Assembly (NCBI GenBank): GCA_014879845.1
Contig: JACSRI010000167.1
Location: forward strand, 1 to 38,410
Direction: 5' to 3'
Length of the DNA stretch: 38,410 nucleotides
From: Opitutaceae bacterium
Lineage (GTDB): Bacteria; Verrucomicrobiota; Verrucomicrobiia; Opitutales; Opitutaceae
In this document: piece by piece, positions 1 through 8,542 of the stretch
How positions within the stretch are numbered: the first letter of the stretch is position 1
How the letters are laid out: the number at the start of each line of letters is the position of its first letter
Position numbers and translations under genes: made by a program
The notes under the pieces: generated by a model
Told to the model about the DNA's origin: nothing
The model's input: the letters and a program-made list of their open reading frames with translations, nothing else
The model's database searches: none

Positions 1-876
1 GATGCCGTTGGTCACCTGGTCGAGGATGACCGAGCGCGAGGAGTCGGCCAGGTCGGAGTCGATCTCGACACCGCGGTTGATCGGCCCCGGGTGCATGATG
101 ATCGCGTTCGGGTGCAGCCACGAGGCGCGGGTCTTGTTCAGGCCGAACATGCTCGTGTATTCGCCGAGCGAGGGAAAGTGGCTCGAGGTCTGGCGCTCGT
201 GCTGGATGCGCAGGAGCATGACCGCCTCGGCGTCGGCCAGCGCGCTGCGCAGGTCGTGGGAGACCTTTACGCCGAACTCGGTGAACTGGTGCGGCACGAG
301 CGTGGAGGGCCCGACGAGCGTGACCTCGGCGCCGAGCTTGGTCAGGGCCCAGATGTTCGAGCGCGCGACGCGGCTGAAGAGGATGTCGCCGAGGATGGTC
401 ACGCGGCGGCCCTTCAGGCTGCCGAAGTGCTCGCGCATGGTGTAGACGTCGAGCATGGCCTGGGTGGGATGCTCGTGCGCGCCGTCGCCGGCGTTGATCA
501 CCGGGATGTGCAGGAGTTTCGAAAGGTAACCAGGCGAACCGGCGGCGGAGTGCCGGATCACGATCATGTCGGCGTTGAGCGCCTGGATGTTCTGCGCGGT
601 GTCGCGCAGCGTCTCGCCCTTGGTCGTCGAACTCGCGTTCATGTCGAGCGAGATCACGTCGGCGGAGAGACGCTTGGCCGCGGTCTCGAAGGCGACACGC
701 GTGCGCGTGCTCGGCTCGAGGAAGAGGTTGACCACGGTCTTGCCGCGCAAGGCGGGCAGTTTCTTGTGCGAGCGGCCGAGGGTGCGCTTGAAGGCGGCCG
801 CGACGGAGAGCACCTGCTCAAGTTCGTCGACGGAGAGATCCTCGATCGCGATGAAGTCCTTGCGTTTCCAGGTCAT
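1..876 (-). CDS. pyrB: Aspartate carbamoyltransferase catalytic chain, 3' end cut by window
   Basis: Condenses carbamoyl phosphate with aspartate, the first committed step of pyrimidine synthesis, in the cytoplasm. The minus-strand frame gives 292 codons starting MTWKRKDFIAIEDLS and still open at base 1, so the last residues lie outside the window; family members are about 300-330 residues. The carbamoyl-phosphate loop FLEPSTRTR is near residue 50, HPTQAMLD near 140, and a late HPGPINRGVEI segment contributes to the active site. All family landmarks seen are intact. It lies 47 bases downstream of pyrR on the same strand, so the two are very likely co-transcribed. The ATG at 876 is preceded by a C/T-rich stretch rather than a purine Shine-Dalgarno. 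Confidence 0.96.
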   Translation of the reverse strand, partial: MTWKRKDFIAIEDLSVDELEQVLSVAAAFKRTLGRSHKKLPALRGKTVVNLFLEPSTRTRVAFETAAKRLSADVISLDMNASSTTKGETLRDTAQNIQALNADMIVIRHSAAGSPGYLSKLLHIPVINAGDGAHEHPTQAMLDVYTMREHFGSLKGRRVTILGDILFSRVARSNIWALTKLGAEVTLVGPSTLVPHQFTEFGVKVSHDLRSALADAEAVMLLRIQHERQTSSHFPSLGEYTSMFGLNKTRASWLHPNAIIMHPGPINRGVEIDSDLADSSRSVILDQVTNGI

Positions 877-923
877 GGAGGCGGTGGGCGGAAAGGGGAG
901 CCGGCCGGCGGGAGCCGTCGGAC

Positions 924-1460
924 TCAGGGGGCGGTGATGGTGATGATGTCGGCCGAGGGATCGGCGGGATCGAGGCGCACGCGCACGCGCTCCTCGGGCG
1001 AGGTGGCCTCGTGGGCGCCGACGTAGTCGGCGGCGATGGGCAGGCGGTGGTTGCCTCGATCGACGAGCACAGCGAGCTCGACGCGCGTGGGGCGGCCGAG
1101 CGAGAAGACCTCCTCGAGCGCGGCGCGCACCGTGCGGCCGGAGAAGAGGACGTCGTCGACGAGGATGACCGTGGCGCCCTCGATCTCGATCGGGATGTGC
1201 GTCTCGGGCACGTCCTTGGGGATCGGGTGGCGGCCGATGTCGTCGCGATGGAAGGTGACGTTGAGCACGCCGTGGTCGATCGGCCGGCCGAGCGCGGCGG
1301 AGAGTTCGCGGGCGAGGCGCTGGCAGACCGGAATGCCGCCGTTGGCGATGCCGAGGAGCACGAGAGGAGAGGTCTGCCGATGGCGGTGGGCGATCGCGTC
1401 GGCCACGCGCGCAAAGGCCGCCGAGACATCGGCGGCGTGAAGGGTTTTCCGTGTGCTCAC
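924..1460 (-). CDS. pyrR: Bifunctional pyr operon regulator / uracil phosphoribosyltransferase
   Basis: PyrR family, 178 residues, the usual length. The PRPP-binding signature VILVDDVLFSGRT is near residues 99-111, and the N-terminal region carries the typical LGIANGGIPVCQRLA segment. In characterised members the protein binds UMP and pyr mRNA and can convert uracil plus PRPP to UMP. Here it is encoded directly before pyrB, matching the usual pyrR-pyrB order. Whether it regulates by RNA attenuation is not shown: I could not identify a convincing PyrR-type antiterminator in the 217 bases upstream or the 47 bases before pyrB. Confidence 0.95.
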   Translation of the reverse strand: MSTRKTLHAADVSAAFARVADAIAHRHRQTSPLVLLGIANGGIPVCQRLARELSAALGRPIDHGVLNVTFHRDDIGRHPIPKDVPETHIPIEIEGATVILVDDVLFSGRTVRAALEEVFSLGRPTRVELAVLVDRGNHRLPIAADYVGAHEATSPEERVRVRLDPADPSADIITITAP

Positions 1461-1526
1461 GGGCGGCGAGTGTGCGGCTTGGGGCGCGCGGCGGTAAAGC
1501 GGAATCGCGGCGCGCGGGCGCGCGGT

Positions 1527-1659
1527 GAATGCGGAACTCCGGACTTCGAACGCTGAACGAAACGTGAAGCGTGCTCAGTTCCCGGGCCCGATTGCGCGGA
1601 TTCGGTCGGCCACCTTCGCACTTTGGCGTTCGACGTCCAACGGCCAGCGTTCGGCGTTC
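1527..1659. repeat. Inverted pair of heptamer arrays upstream of pyrR
   Basis: The gap between the helicase stop and the pyrR start contains two arrays of 7-base units in perfect phase. On the plus strand 1527-1561 reads GAATGCG, GAACTCC, GGACTTC, GAACGCT, GAACGAA. On the minus strand 1659-1625 reads GAACGCC, GAACGCT, GGCCGTT, GGACGTC, GAACGCC. Both share a GAACGCY-like consensus, so the arrays form an imperfect inverted repeat around a 63-base spacer. The 9-mer CGAACGCTG (1547-1555) is exactly repeated in inverse at 1645-1653. Function is unknown. The pyrR promoter must lie in or near this element if pyrR is not read through from the helicase gene. Confidence 0.6.
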
Positions 1660-1677
1660 TACCGCAGGCTGTTTGCG

Positions 1678-4035
1678 CTACGGCGGGGCTTCGATCCACG
1701 CCGTCAGTTCTGCCTCGGTCGCGATCACCGCGCCGTCGCGATACTCTGGCGCGAGCAGGCTGCGGTAGGCGGGGAGCGCGAACCGTCGGCAGTGCAGCAG
1801 GACTTTCGCGCGCTGGCCCGGTGCGCGCACGAGGCGGCCGAGCGCCTGGTTGACCTTGATCATGCCGGGGATCTGGTAGACCTCGCGGAACGCGGCCTCG
1901 CGGTCGGGCGCACGTGATGAGGCGAGGCGGGCGCGCTGGATGGCGTTGACCTCGGGCAGGGCCGGGCCGACGACCAGCGCGCGGCTCACGCGCCCGCCCA
2001 ACAGGTCGATGCCTTCGGCGAAGGTGCCACCGAGCACGAGCAGGATGATGTCGGCGAGCAGCAGCGACTCCTCGATGAACTCACGCTGCGCGGGCAGGTC
2101 GACCCCGCGCGGCTGCAGCGCGCAGCGCAGGTCGGGTCGCAGGGCGCGGAGACGCTCCTCGATGCGGGTGGCGTAGGCGAAGGAAGGGAAGAAGGCCACC
2201 ACCGGGCCCGGCTCGGTCGGGCTCTTTAGCGCGGCGATGGTGCGCGCCGTCGTGGCCTCGTGGCGGACGCGGTGTTCGTAACGCGTGTCCACGCGCCCGT
2301 CGATCGCGACGTCGTAGGCGGCGTCGCGCCAGGGCGTGGGTGCGACGAGGTGGGCGGGTGGCGGGTCGAGATGAGTGAGGCCGCATGAGCGCAGGAACGA
2401 GTCCACGGGCGAAAGGGTCGCGGAGAGAAACACCACGTGCCCGAAGTCGTGCAGCGTCTCGGCGATCGCGGCCGAGGCGTCGGTGCAGGTGAACCGCACC
2501 ACGCCGCGCGCCGGCGACCACAACAACTCTGGTTGCATGCGGCCACCCGACTCGGCGGTGGCATGCAGGCCGGCCGCCTGGAAGAGCGTGTCGCACACCG
2601 CGGGCCCGAGCGCCGCGAGGTCGAGCGTGGCCGCGTGCAACGCGCCGGCCACGCCGCCGAGCAGGTCGTGCAGGTCGGCCGCGGCGTCGGGCGGTAGTTC
2701 GTCGATCGGATCGACGCGTCCGAGGAAGAGTGCGAGCTGCTCCCACGCCGCGGTGAGCGCCGCCGTGGCGCCTGCGCCCTCGAGCGCGGCGAGCGCGACG
2801 CGCGCGGCCTCGTGGGACAACTCGCTCGAGTACGCGTCGGCCACGCGCGAAGGCAGGTTGTGCGCCTCGTCGATCACGAGCAGCGTCTGCGCGGGTTCGA
2901 AGCCCGGCATGTCGGCCAGGAAACCGCGATTGGCCGGCGCGAAGATGTAGTTGTAGTCGGCGATCCAGATGTCGGCGAACGGCAGCGAGGCCCGCGTGAT
3001 CTCGTAGGGACAGAGCGAGACGGCGCGGCCCGCGGCGCGCAGCGCCTCGAGGTCGCGCGGGAGCGAGGGATCCTGGGCGAAGCGTTGCAGGCCGCTCGCC
3101 GGCCAGCGCAAGTCCTGGTCCGCGAGGTGCGGGCACACCTCGTGCACGCAGTGAAACGTGTCGTGGATACAGTGCTCGGCCTTGCTGCGGATCTGCCAGA
3201 AGCTCGCGCCGGGTGGATCGCCCACCATGGCGCGGATCTGCCGCACGACCTCGAGTTGCCCGGTCGATTTGCCGGTGAGGTAGATCAGGCGCGTGAGCTG
3301 CCCGGTCGCCAGGGCGTCGAGCGCGTATTCGAGCGCGCACCCGGTCTTGCCGTAGCCGGTCGGGGCCTCGAAGAGCACGACCGGCGAACGCGAGGCCGCG
3401 GCGCGGAGGTCGGCGAGGATGCTCTCCTGTCCGGGGCGCGGCGTGGTGAAGGCCGGCGCAAAGCGCAGGGTGCGCAGCCGCTCGAGCCCGGCGCGTCGTT
3501 GCTCGGCGAAGCCGCACAGCTCGGCCAGTCGCGCATCGAAGACCGCGTGCGCAGCTTCGGGGTCCTGCGTGATGACCTGCGTGATGCCCGTGGCCGGCTC
3601 GACGAAGACCAGTTCGCCGGCGAGTATCCCCGCGGCGGTGCCGGGCTCGCGGTGCAGGCATTGGTAGACGGCGAGCTGGCGGAAATACTCGGTGTAGTGG
3701 TTGCGCAGCGACAACGGGTCCGCGGGCAGCGGCTGCATCACCGTCTTGACCTCGCGCACCACCGCGGTGCCCGCGCGAAAGACCACCTGGTCGACGCGGC
3801 CCGTGAGCGTCACGCGCCATCCCCGCCACGGCACCGTCGCCTCGATCGGCACCTCGAAGCGCGCGGCCGGGTCGGCGGCGGCGAGTTGTTGACGCAGGTT
3901 CTCGTGCCAGACCTGCCCGAGTTGCGCGCGCCACAACTCCATGCGCCCGTAGCCCCCGGCGCCCGGGCCGGTGGTGAACTCGGCGAACTCGCGCGCGTTG
4001 AGCGCGATCGTCCGGTCGGTGATGGAAACGTGCAT
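1678..4035 (-). CDS. PD-(D/E)XK nuclease domain fused to Rad3/DinG-type iron-sulfur DNA helicase
   Basis: The 785-residue protein has two parts. Residues about 58-130 look like a RecB/Cas4-type nuclease: GRVD (D82), REVK (E95, K97) and QLAVYQ (Q120-Y124). Residues about 200-785 are a superfamily 2 XPD/DinG-like helicase with Walker A EAPTGYGKTG (224-233), four cysteines C289, C296, C301, C342 placed as in the 4Fe-4S domain, IADYNYIF (about 358-365) and a DEAH box at 389-392. It probably unwinds, and perhaps cleaves, damaged or structured DNA. The start is the ATG at 4035, where family similarity begins; the same frame stays open upstream only as a shadow of the RecO-like gene. It lies downstream of that gene, supporting a repair role. 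Confidence 0.85.
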   Translation of the reverse strand: MHVSITDRTIALNAREFAEFTTGPGAGGYGRMELWRAQLGQVWHENLRQQLAAADPAARFEVPIEATVPWRGWRVTLTGRVDQVVFRAGTAVVREVKTVMQPLPADPLSLRNHYTEYFRQLAVYQCLHREPGTAAGILAGELVFVEPATGITQVITQDPEAAHAVFDARLAELCGFAEQRRAGLERLRTLRFAPAFTTPRPGQESILADLRAAASRSPVVLFEAPTGYGKTGCALEYALDALATGQLTRLIYLTGKSTGQLEVVRQIRAMVGDPPGASFWQIRSKAEHCIHDTFHCVHEVCPHLADQDLRWPASGLQRFAQDPSLPRDLEALRAAGRAVSLCPYEITRASLPFADIWIADYNYIFAPANRGFLADMPGFEPAQTLLVIDEAHNLPSRVADAYSSELSHEAARVALAALEGAGATAALTAAWEQLALFLGRVDPIDELPPDAAADLHDLLGGVAGALHAATLDLAALGPAVCDTLFQAAGLHATAESGGRMQPELLWSPARGVVRFTCTDASAAIAETLHDFGHVVFLSATLSPVDSFLRSCGLTHLDPPPAHLVAPTPWRDAAYDVAIDGRVDTRYEHRVRHEATTARTIAALKSPTEPGPVVAFFPSFAYATRIEERLRALRPDLRCALQPRGVDLPAQREFIEESLLLADIILLVLGGTFAEGIDLLGGRVSRALVVGPALPEVNAIQRARLASSRAPDREAAFREVYQIPGMIKVNQALGRLVRAPGQRAKVLLHCRRFALPAYRSLLAPEYRDGAVIATEAELTAWIEAPP

Positions 4036-4047
4036 CGTCGGGGCGCC

Positions 4048-4089
4048 GAACATCGAACATCCGCCCGCGGACATCCAACACCCAAGTGC
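4048..4089. repeat. Heptamer array between the RecO-like and helicase genes
   Basis: Six phased 7-base units on the plus strand: GAACATC, GAACATC, CGCCCGC, GGACATC, CAACACC, CAAGTGC. The unit resembles the GAACGCY units upstream of pyrR, so both ends of the helicase gene carry related heptamer arrays. No inverted partner array is apparent in this 95-base gap. Function is unknown. Confidence 0.5.
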
Positions 4090-4130
4090 GCGATGCCGCC
4101 GTCCTGCCCAGGCCCGGCGCGGCACCGCGT

Positions 4131-4754
4131 TCAGCGCGTGGGAAACACAAAGTCGTGTTCGTGGGCCAGATAGTCCTCGAGCGCGGTGGCGAGCCGTCGG
4201 ACCTCGGCCTCCGGCGTCGTTTGCCCGGCTGCCGGCTGGCGCAGGACCGCGTCGATCGCGGTGCGGTCGCCCGCCGGGAGTTGGCGGATCCACGCCTCGC
4301 GCACGGGAAACCCCTCGTCGCGCGCGAGCAGGAACACGCTCTTGAGGTACACGGCGTCGGGCCGGATGCCAGTCTCCCACGCGTCGAGTGCGCGCTCGAG
4401 CAACGCCGCTACCGTCGCGCGGCTCTCCTCGTGCACGGGTGTGCGGGCGAGCACACGGGCGAAGCGGCAGGCGTGCGTCAGGGCCGCATAGGATGCACCG
4501 AGTCCGGTCCGGCGGCGCAGCGGCAGGGCCTCGCGCACGAACCAGGTGCGCCCCTGGTTGCGCGTCTCGAGCGTGGCGCGGGCGAAGTCGAAGAGGTCGA
4601 GCATGGGCGCCGCAGCCGCGGGCTTGGCAGTGATGCGCTGCATGCATTCCAGGCGTCCGTCCGCGGCGGAGAACACCGTCAGCCGCATCCAACCTTCGGC
4701 GCCGGGCCCGCGGTCGAGCACGTGAAATTCGGTGGCGAGGGTGGGGGCGCTCAC
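4131..4754 (-). CDS. RecO-like DNA repair/recombination protein
   Basis: 207 residues. The N-terminus (about 5-40: TLATEFHVLDRGPGAEGWMRLTVFS split by short loops) resembles the OB fold of RecO, which starts with a similar strand pattern and a phrase describing continued growth of the chain against ssDNA. The rest is helical, with LFDFARATLE and FARVLARTPVHEES matching the RecO helical region. RecO loads RecA onto SSB-coated DNA. I see no CxxC zinc motif, which many RecO proteins have, and the protein is shorter than the usual 230-250 residues, so this is a divergent member. Its place between a DUF502 gene (37-base gap) and a repair helicase gene fits a repair role. Confidence 0.6.
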   Translation of the reverse strand: MSAPTLATEFHVLDRGPGAEGWMRLTVFSAADGRLECMQRITAKPAAAAPMLDLFDFARATLETRNQGRTWFVREALPLRRRTGLGASYAALTHACRFARVLARTPVHEESRATVAALLERALDAWETGIRPDAVYLKSVFLLARDEGFPVREAWIRQLPAGDRTAIDAVLRQPAAGQTTPEAEVRRLATALEDYLAHEHDFVFPTR

Positions 4755-4791
4755 GGCGTCGTCTCCAGGTCCGGGAGAACCGGTCGCGCGC

Positions 4792-5550
4792 TCAAGCGAC
4801 GGTCGCGGGCGGCGGAGGTGTCGGTGGCGACGGCGCGCGCGAGGACGAACCGCCCGACGTCGATGCGGTTCTTGCGGTCCCAGGCCAGGGCGGCGTGACC
4901 GCGCCGCCGGAGATGATGCACTTCATCGCCTCGCCGACCGTCATGTCCATCTCGACGAGACTCTCGCGGGGCACCATCACGAGAAAGCCGCTGGTCGGGT
5001 TCGGTGTGGTCGGAATGAAGACGTTGAAAAGCTCGTGGCTCGTGCGCGCCTGGGCCTCGCCCTGCGTGCGGTTGGTCAGGAACCCGATGGCCCACATGCC
5101 CGGCCGCGGGAACTGCACCAGGACGACCTTTTGGAAGACCGCTCGGTTTTGCGACGAGAAGGTCTCCACGATCTGCTTCACCGAGTGGTAAATCGCGCCG
5201 ATGAGCGGCACCCGCTCCATCACGCGCTCGGTCTGGGAGAACAGGAACCGACCCGCGACGTAGCGCGTGAGATAACCCAGCAGCGTAATTTGGGCGAGGG
5301 CGACGACCGTCGCTACCACGTTCCAGCCAAAGATCACCAGCCCCCGGTAGGCCGCCGGCACCGCCTCGCCCTCGAGGAGGCCATGGGGCAGGAAGAACAG
5401 GAAGAAATCGCGGAAATTGCCCCCGATCTGGCCCACCAACCAGTTGAGCACGAACACCGTGACCAGGATCGGCGACAGGGCGATCAGGCCGGCGAGGAAA
5501 GCTCCGCGGATGGATTTGAAGGTGGACCCGGACGCAGCGGACATGGGCAT
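4792..5550 (-). CDS. DUF502 family inner-membrane protein
   Basis: 252 residues with the DUF502 layout: a first membrane helix (about 17-38, AGLIALSPILVTVFVLNWLV), a second (about 68-95) and then the conserved soluble part with ERVPLIGAIYHSVKQ, VVLVQFPRPGMWAIGFLTN and the C-terminal TTPNPTSGFLVMVP, a family hallmark. The last 35 residues are Pro/Ser/Ala-rich and probably disordered. No biochemical role is established for most DUF502 proteins. It is the first gene of a minus-strand run with the RecO-like and helicase genes and is divergent from the SNF2 gene; a second in-frame ATG two codons later is an alternative start. Confidence 0.85.
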   Translation of the reverse strand: MPMSAASGSTFKSIRGAFLAGLIALSPILVTVFVLNWLVGQIGGNFRDFFLFFLPHGLLEGEAVPAAYRGLVIFGWNVVATVVALAQITLLGYLTRYVAGRFLFSQTERVMERVPLIGAIYHSVKQIVETFSSQNRAVFQKVVLVQFPRPGMWAIGFLTNRTQGEAQARTSHELFNVFIPTTPNPTSGFLVMVPRESLVEMDMTVGEAMKCIISGGAVTPPWPGTARTASTSGGSSSRAPSPPTPPPPATVA

Positions 5551-5651
5551 GGGATCTGCGAGCCAGCCGCAAATGTCACGCGCAGAAATAGCCCAAGAAG
5601 CCCCCGCTTTGGGCGATTATCAGAACATCTAACCCCTCCGGAAAAAAGGGT

Positions 5652-5679
5652 TTGCACGCCGCCGTCCGAAACCTATCCA
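5652..5679 (+). promoter_or_regulatory. Possible sigma-70-like promoter of the SNF2 gene
   Basis: TTGCAC (5652-5657) and TATCCA (5674-5679) are separated by 16 bases and end 13 bases before the chosen ATG at 5693, implying a very short or absent leader. The -10 box is a weak match. It lies in the 142-base divergent gap with the DUF502 gene. This is a pattern match only. Confidence 0.25.
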
Positions 5680-5692
5680 CTGGCCCCTTTTG

Positions 5693-8452
5693 ATGCAGCT
5701 GCACGGCCCCAAGAGAGTGTATACGCAGGACTCGCTCGAGTTCTGGTTCGGCAAACTCGAACTCGAGTGGGACGGGTACTTCTCCGCCGAACATCTCGAG
5801 GCCGGCCGGGAGTTGTATCGCACCGGGGGCATTCGCGAGGTGGGTCTGACCGCGACGGACGCGATCATCCACTGCCGCGTCGACAAGAAGGACGAGTATT
5901 CCGTGCTCGAGTGGGGACCGTCCGGTCTGGTCGTGCGCTCCTCGAGTGCCAACGAGACCTTGGCCCAGACCATCGCCGTAGCCGGCCTGCACGAGATCGA
6001 GGAACTCGTCGCGGACGAGATTCCCATCCTCCCGCTCGAGACGCCGCCCGCGCCCGCGGTTTCCGGGTCCCCGGCCGCGGCGCTCGCCCACGCTCCCTCT
6101 CCCGCTCCGGTGGCTCCGGCCACCTCGACCAACGGCCACGGGCCGACGCCGGCCGAATCGCGCCCCAGCCTCCGCGCGCCCGCCGCCGCCAGTCGCGCTG
6201 CGGCGTCCGGCTCGACCTCGCCGGCCGCGGCCCGCCCGGCCGAACCCGCCGGCAAGACGCGTCGCGATCTGCTCCTCAAGCTCAGTGTGAGCCCCGCCGG
6301 ACTCGTCTGCGAGCCGTGGTGGGCCGAGGGCGGCAACGCGCGCCACCGCGCCCACCAGCCGACGATTCGCCCGGTCGGCAGCACCGGCTCGGTGCCGCTC
6401 AGCGGCAAGACGACCCTGGCGTCGACCAACGGTCATGCGAATGGCGGCGCCGCCGTGCCGACTCCGTCCGCGACCGAGCGCATGAAGCTCATCTCGCTCA
6501 CCGCGCTGGCGCGCAAGAGCCACTTCCGTTTTCATCCCGAGCTCGGCGCCTACGTGCTCGAGCAGGTCGCGGAGATCCCGCACTTCCTCAAGGGCACGCT
6601 TCCGGTCTGGGCTAAGTCGTTTCGGATCGAGCAGGAGCCCTCCGTATCCAAGCTCGCCACCGGCGTGCAGACCGTGCGCATCGAGGCGCGTGTGCGCCGC
6701 GGCGCCGGCAACGCGATCGACCTCGAGTGGATCTTCCGCACGGGTGAGCAGATGATCAGCCCGACCCAGATCAAAGCCATCACCGAGGCTCACGGCGGTC
6801 CGGTCGTGCTGCCCGACGTCGGCCTGGTCGCGCTCTCGGCCGACAGCCTGAAGAGCCTGCGCCAATGGACCGACGCCACCGCGACCTTCAAGCAGGGCCG
6901 CGTCCCGGCCTACCTGCTGTTTTCCCTCTTCAACGACCGTCGCTTCGAGCTCACCGTCTCGCCCGAGCTCGAGCAGTGGCGGCAGGGCCTGCTCGGCGCC
7001 ACGCCCGGCTCCTATGACCTGCCGGAGTATCTCCGCCCGTATCAGCGCCGCGGAGTCGAGTGGATCGCACACCTCGCCGATCACGGCTGCCACGGCCTGC
7101 TGGCCGACGAGATGGGCCTGGGCAAGACCGTGCAGATCGTGGCCCTCCTGTGTGCCCGCCCGATCCAGGGCAAGTCGCACCTCGTCGTCTGCCCGGCCAG
7201 CGTCGTGCCGGTCTGGGCCGACGAACTGCGCCGCTTCGCGCCCGACCTGCACGTCTTCACTCTGAAGAACGGCGTCGACTTCGCCCACGAGCCGCGCTCT
7301 GGCGTATGGCTTGCCAGCTACGCCCAGTTGCGCAACCACCGCGCCCTCCTCGACAAGATCGAGTTCGGCTACGCCGTGCTCGACGAGGGTCAGTTCATCA
7401 AAAACCCGGACGCGAAGGTGACCAACACCTGCTTCGCCATCCAGGCCCGCCACCGCATCGTGCTCACCGGCACGCCGCTGGAGAACCGCCAGCTCGATCT
7501 GTGGTCGATCTTCCACTACCTGCTGCCCGGCCTCTTCGGCACGCGCGCCGACTTCGAGACCGCGCTCCTCAACGAACGCGAGGCCACGATGGAGAAGCTG
7601 CGGCGGCAGCTTGAGCCGTTCATCCTGCGCCGCACCAAGGCGCAGGTCGCCACCGAGCTTCCGCCCAAGGTTGAGGTCGATGTGCTCTGCCCGCTCAGCG
7701 ACCTGCAGCGTGCCGAATACGCGCGCGTCTGCCGCGAGGGCCTCGACCGGCTTGGCGACGACATCGACCGCGCGATGCGCGAGAAGGCCTTCGGCTTCCT
7801 CAGCCTGCTCACGCGCCTGCGCCAGATCTGCTGCGATCCCGACCTCCTGCCGTGGTTGTCGGCCGATCCCTCCGCGAGCGGCAAGCTCCAGCTCCTCGTC
7901 GAGCGGCTGGCCGAGGTGATCAGCAGCGGCCACAAGGTCGTGATCTTCTCGCAGTTCGTCATGTTCCTGCGCCGTGTCGAGGAGGTCCTCATTCAGCAGT
8001 TTCCCGACGTGCCGCGCTTTGAACTCACCGGCGCGACGCTCGACCGGCAGAAGCCCGTGCAGGATTTCCAGCAGAGCGACCGCGCCGCCTTCATGCTCGT
8101 CAGCCTCAAGGCCGCGGGCACCGGCATCACGCTGCACTCCGCCGACTATGTCTTCCTCCTCGACCCGTGGTGGAACCCGTCAGTCGAGGAACAGGCGATC
8201 GACCGCGTGCACCGCATCGGCCAGACGCGCACGGTCTTCGTCTACCGCATGGTGACACAGGGCACGATCGAGGAGCGCATCACCGCGCTCAAGGCCGAGA
8301 AGAAACAGCTCTTCCGGCGCATCATCGAGGGCATGAGCGGCGACGTCGACCTGGGCGAGCACTTCAAGTCGCTGCGCCAGCTCATCGAACTCGCCGCCGA
8401 GCCGGTGGAAAGTGCCGAGATCGTGGATACGCCGACCGGCACGCAGGGGTAG
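5693..8452 (+). CDS. SNF2-family DEAD/DEAH-like helicase
   Basis: 919 residues from the ATG at 5693 (a TTG at 5690 is one codon earlier). The N-terminus (about 20-80) has the spacing of a SWIM-like domain (FSAEHLEAGRELYRTGG) but lacks its zinc ligands. A Pro/Ala/Ser-rich linker spans about 115-190. The SNF2 core has LRPYQRRGVEW, Walker A in ADEMGLGKT (471-479), motif II DEGQ (564-567), LTGTPLENR, then the C-terminal lobe with FSQFVMFLRRVEE, SLKAAGTGITL, DPWWNPSVEEQA and DRVHRIGQTR. Such proteins translocate along duplex DNA and remodel bound proteins; bacterial members are mostly uncharacterised. Motif II has Gly where DEAH/DEAQ is usual, with the catalytic Asp-Glu retained. Confidence 0.93.
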   Translation: MQLHGPKRVYTQDSLEFWFGKLELEWDGYFSAEHLEAGRELYRTGGIREVGLTATDAIIHCRVDKKDEYSVLEWGPSGLVVRSSSANETLAQTIAVAGLHEIEELVADEIPILPLETPPAPAVSGSPAAALAHAPSPAPVAPATSTNGHGPTPAESRPSLRAPAAASRAAASGSTSPAAARPAEPAGKTRRDLLLKLSVSPAGLVCEPWWAEGGNARHRAHQPTIRPVGSTGSVPLSGKTTLASTNGHANGGAAVPTPSATERMKLISLTALARKSHFRFHPELGAYVLEQVAEIPHFLKGTLPVWAKSFRIEQEPSVSKLATGVQTVRIEARVRRGAGNAIDLEWIFRTGEQMISPTQIKAITEAHGGPVVLPDVGLVALSADSLKSLRQWTDATATFKQGRVPAYLLFSLFNDRRFELTVSPELEQWRQGLLGATPGSYDLPEYLRPYQRRGVEWIAHLADHGCHGLLADEMGLGKTVQIVALLCARPIQGKSHLVVCPASVVPVWADELRRFAPDLHVFTLKNGVDFAHEPRSGVWLASYAQLRNHRALLDKIEFGYAVLDEGQFIKNPDAKVTNTCFAIQARHRIVLTGTPLENRQLDLWSIFHYLLPGLFGTRADFETALLNEREATMEKLRRQLEPFILRRTKAQVATELPPKVEVDVLCPLSDLQRAEYARVCREGLDRLGDDIDRAMREKAFGFLSLLTRLRQICCDPDLLPWLSADPSASGKLQLLVERLAEVISSGHKVVIFSQFVMFLRRVEEVLIQQFPDVPRFELTGATLDRQKPVQDFQQSDRAAFMLVSLKAAGTGITLHSADYVFLLDPWWNPSVEEQAIDRVHRIGQTRTVFVYRMVTQGTIEERITALKAEKKQLFRRIIEGMSGDVDLGEHFKSLRQLIELAAEPVESAEIVDTPTGTQG

Positions 8453-8458
8453 GGATCC

Positions 8459-8482
8459 CGCGGCCGCGCGAAGGCGGCCGCG
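8459..8482. repeat. GC-rich hairpin between convergent genes
   Basis: A perfect 9-bp stem, CGCGGCCGC with GCGGCCGCG, and 6-base loop GCGAAG. It lies just after the SNF2 stop and before the stop of the convergent sialidase-like gene. There is no T-run on either side, so it is not a classical rho-independent terminator, but its position would suit a bidirectional one. The core resembles the hairpin at 32862-32881, suggesting a dispersed palindromic repeat. Confidence 0.5.
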
Positions 8483-8542
8483 TGTGGTATGTGCGCGTGG
8501 GTCGATGGGCCCGCGCGGATGCCTCGGCGAGGCTTCCCTGCC

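Noticed and set aside
1461-1677. PyrR-controlled attenuator in the pyrR leader
   Set aside because: The hairpin potential here is explained by the heptamer inverted repeat; I found no terminator with T-run nor a recognisable PyrR binding loop.
4036-4692. N-terminal extension of the helicase frame to 1004 codons
   Set aside because: The extra codons overlap the RecO-like gene in another frame and look like its shadow; family similarity starts at the ATG at 4035.
4751-5572. Second minus-strand frame over the DUF502 gene
   Set aside because: Shadow: the 4792-5550 frame carries the hydrophobic helices and DUF502 motifs; the other frame does not.
5576-8137. Long minus-strand open frame opposite the SNF2 gene
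   Set aside because: Low-complexity translation with no motif; the plus strand encodes all SNF2 motifs in order.
8459-8482. Rho-independent terminator
   Set aside because: Perfect stem but no T-run on either strand; kept only as a palindromic repeat.
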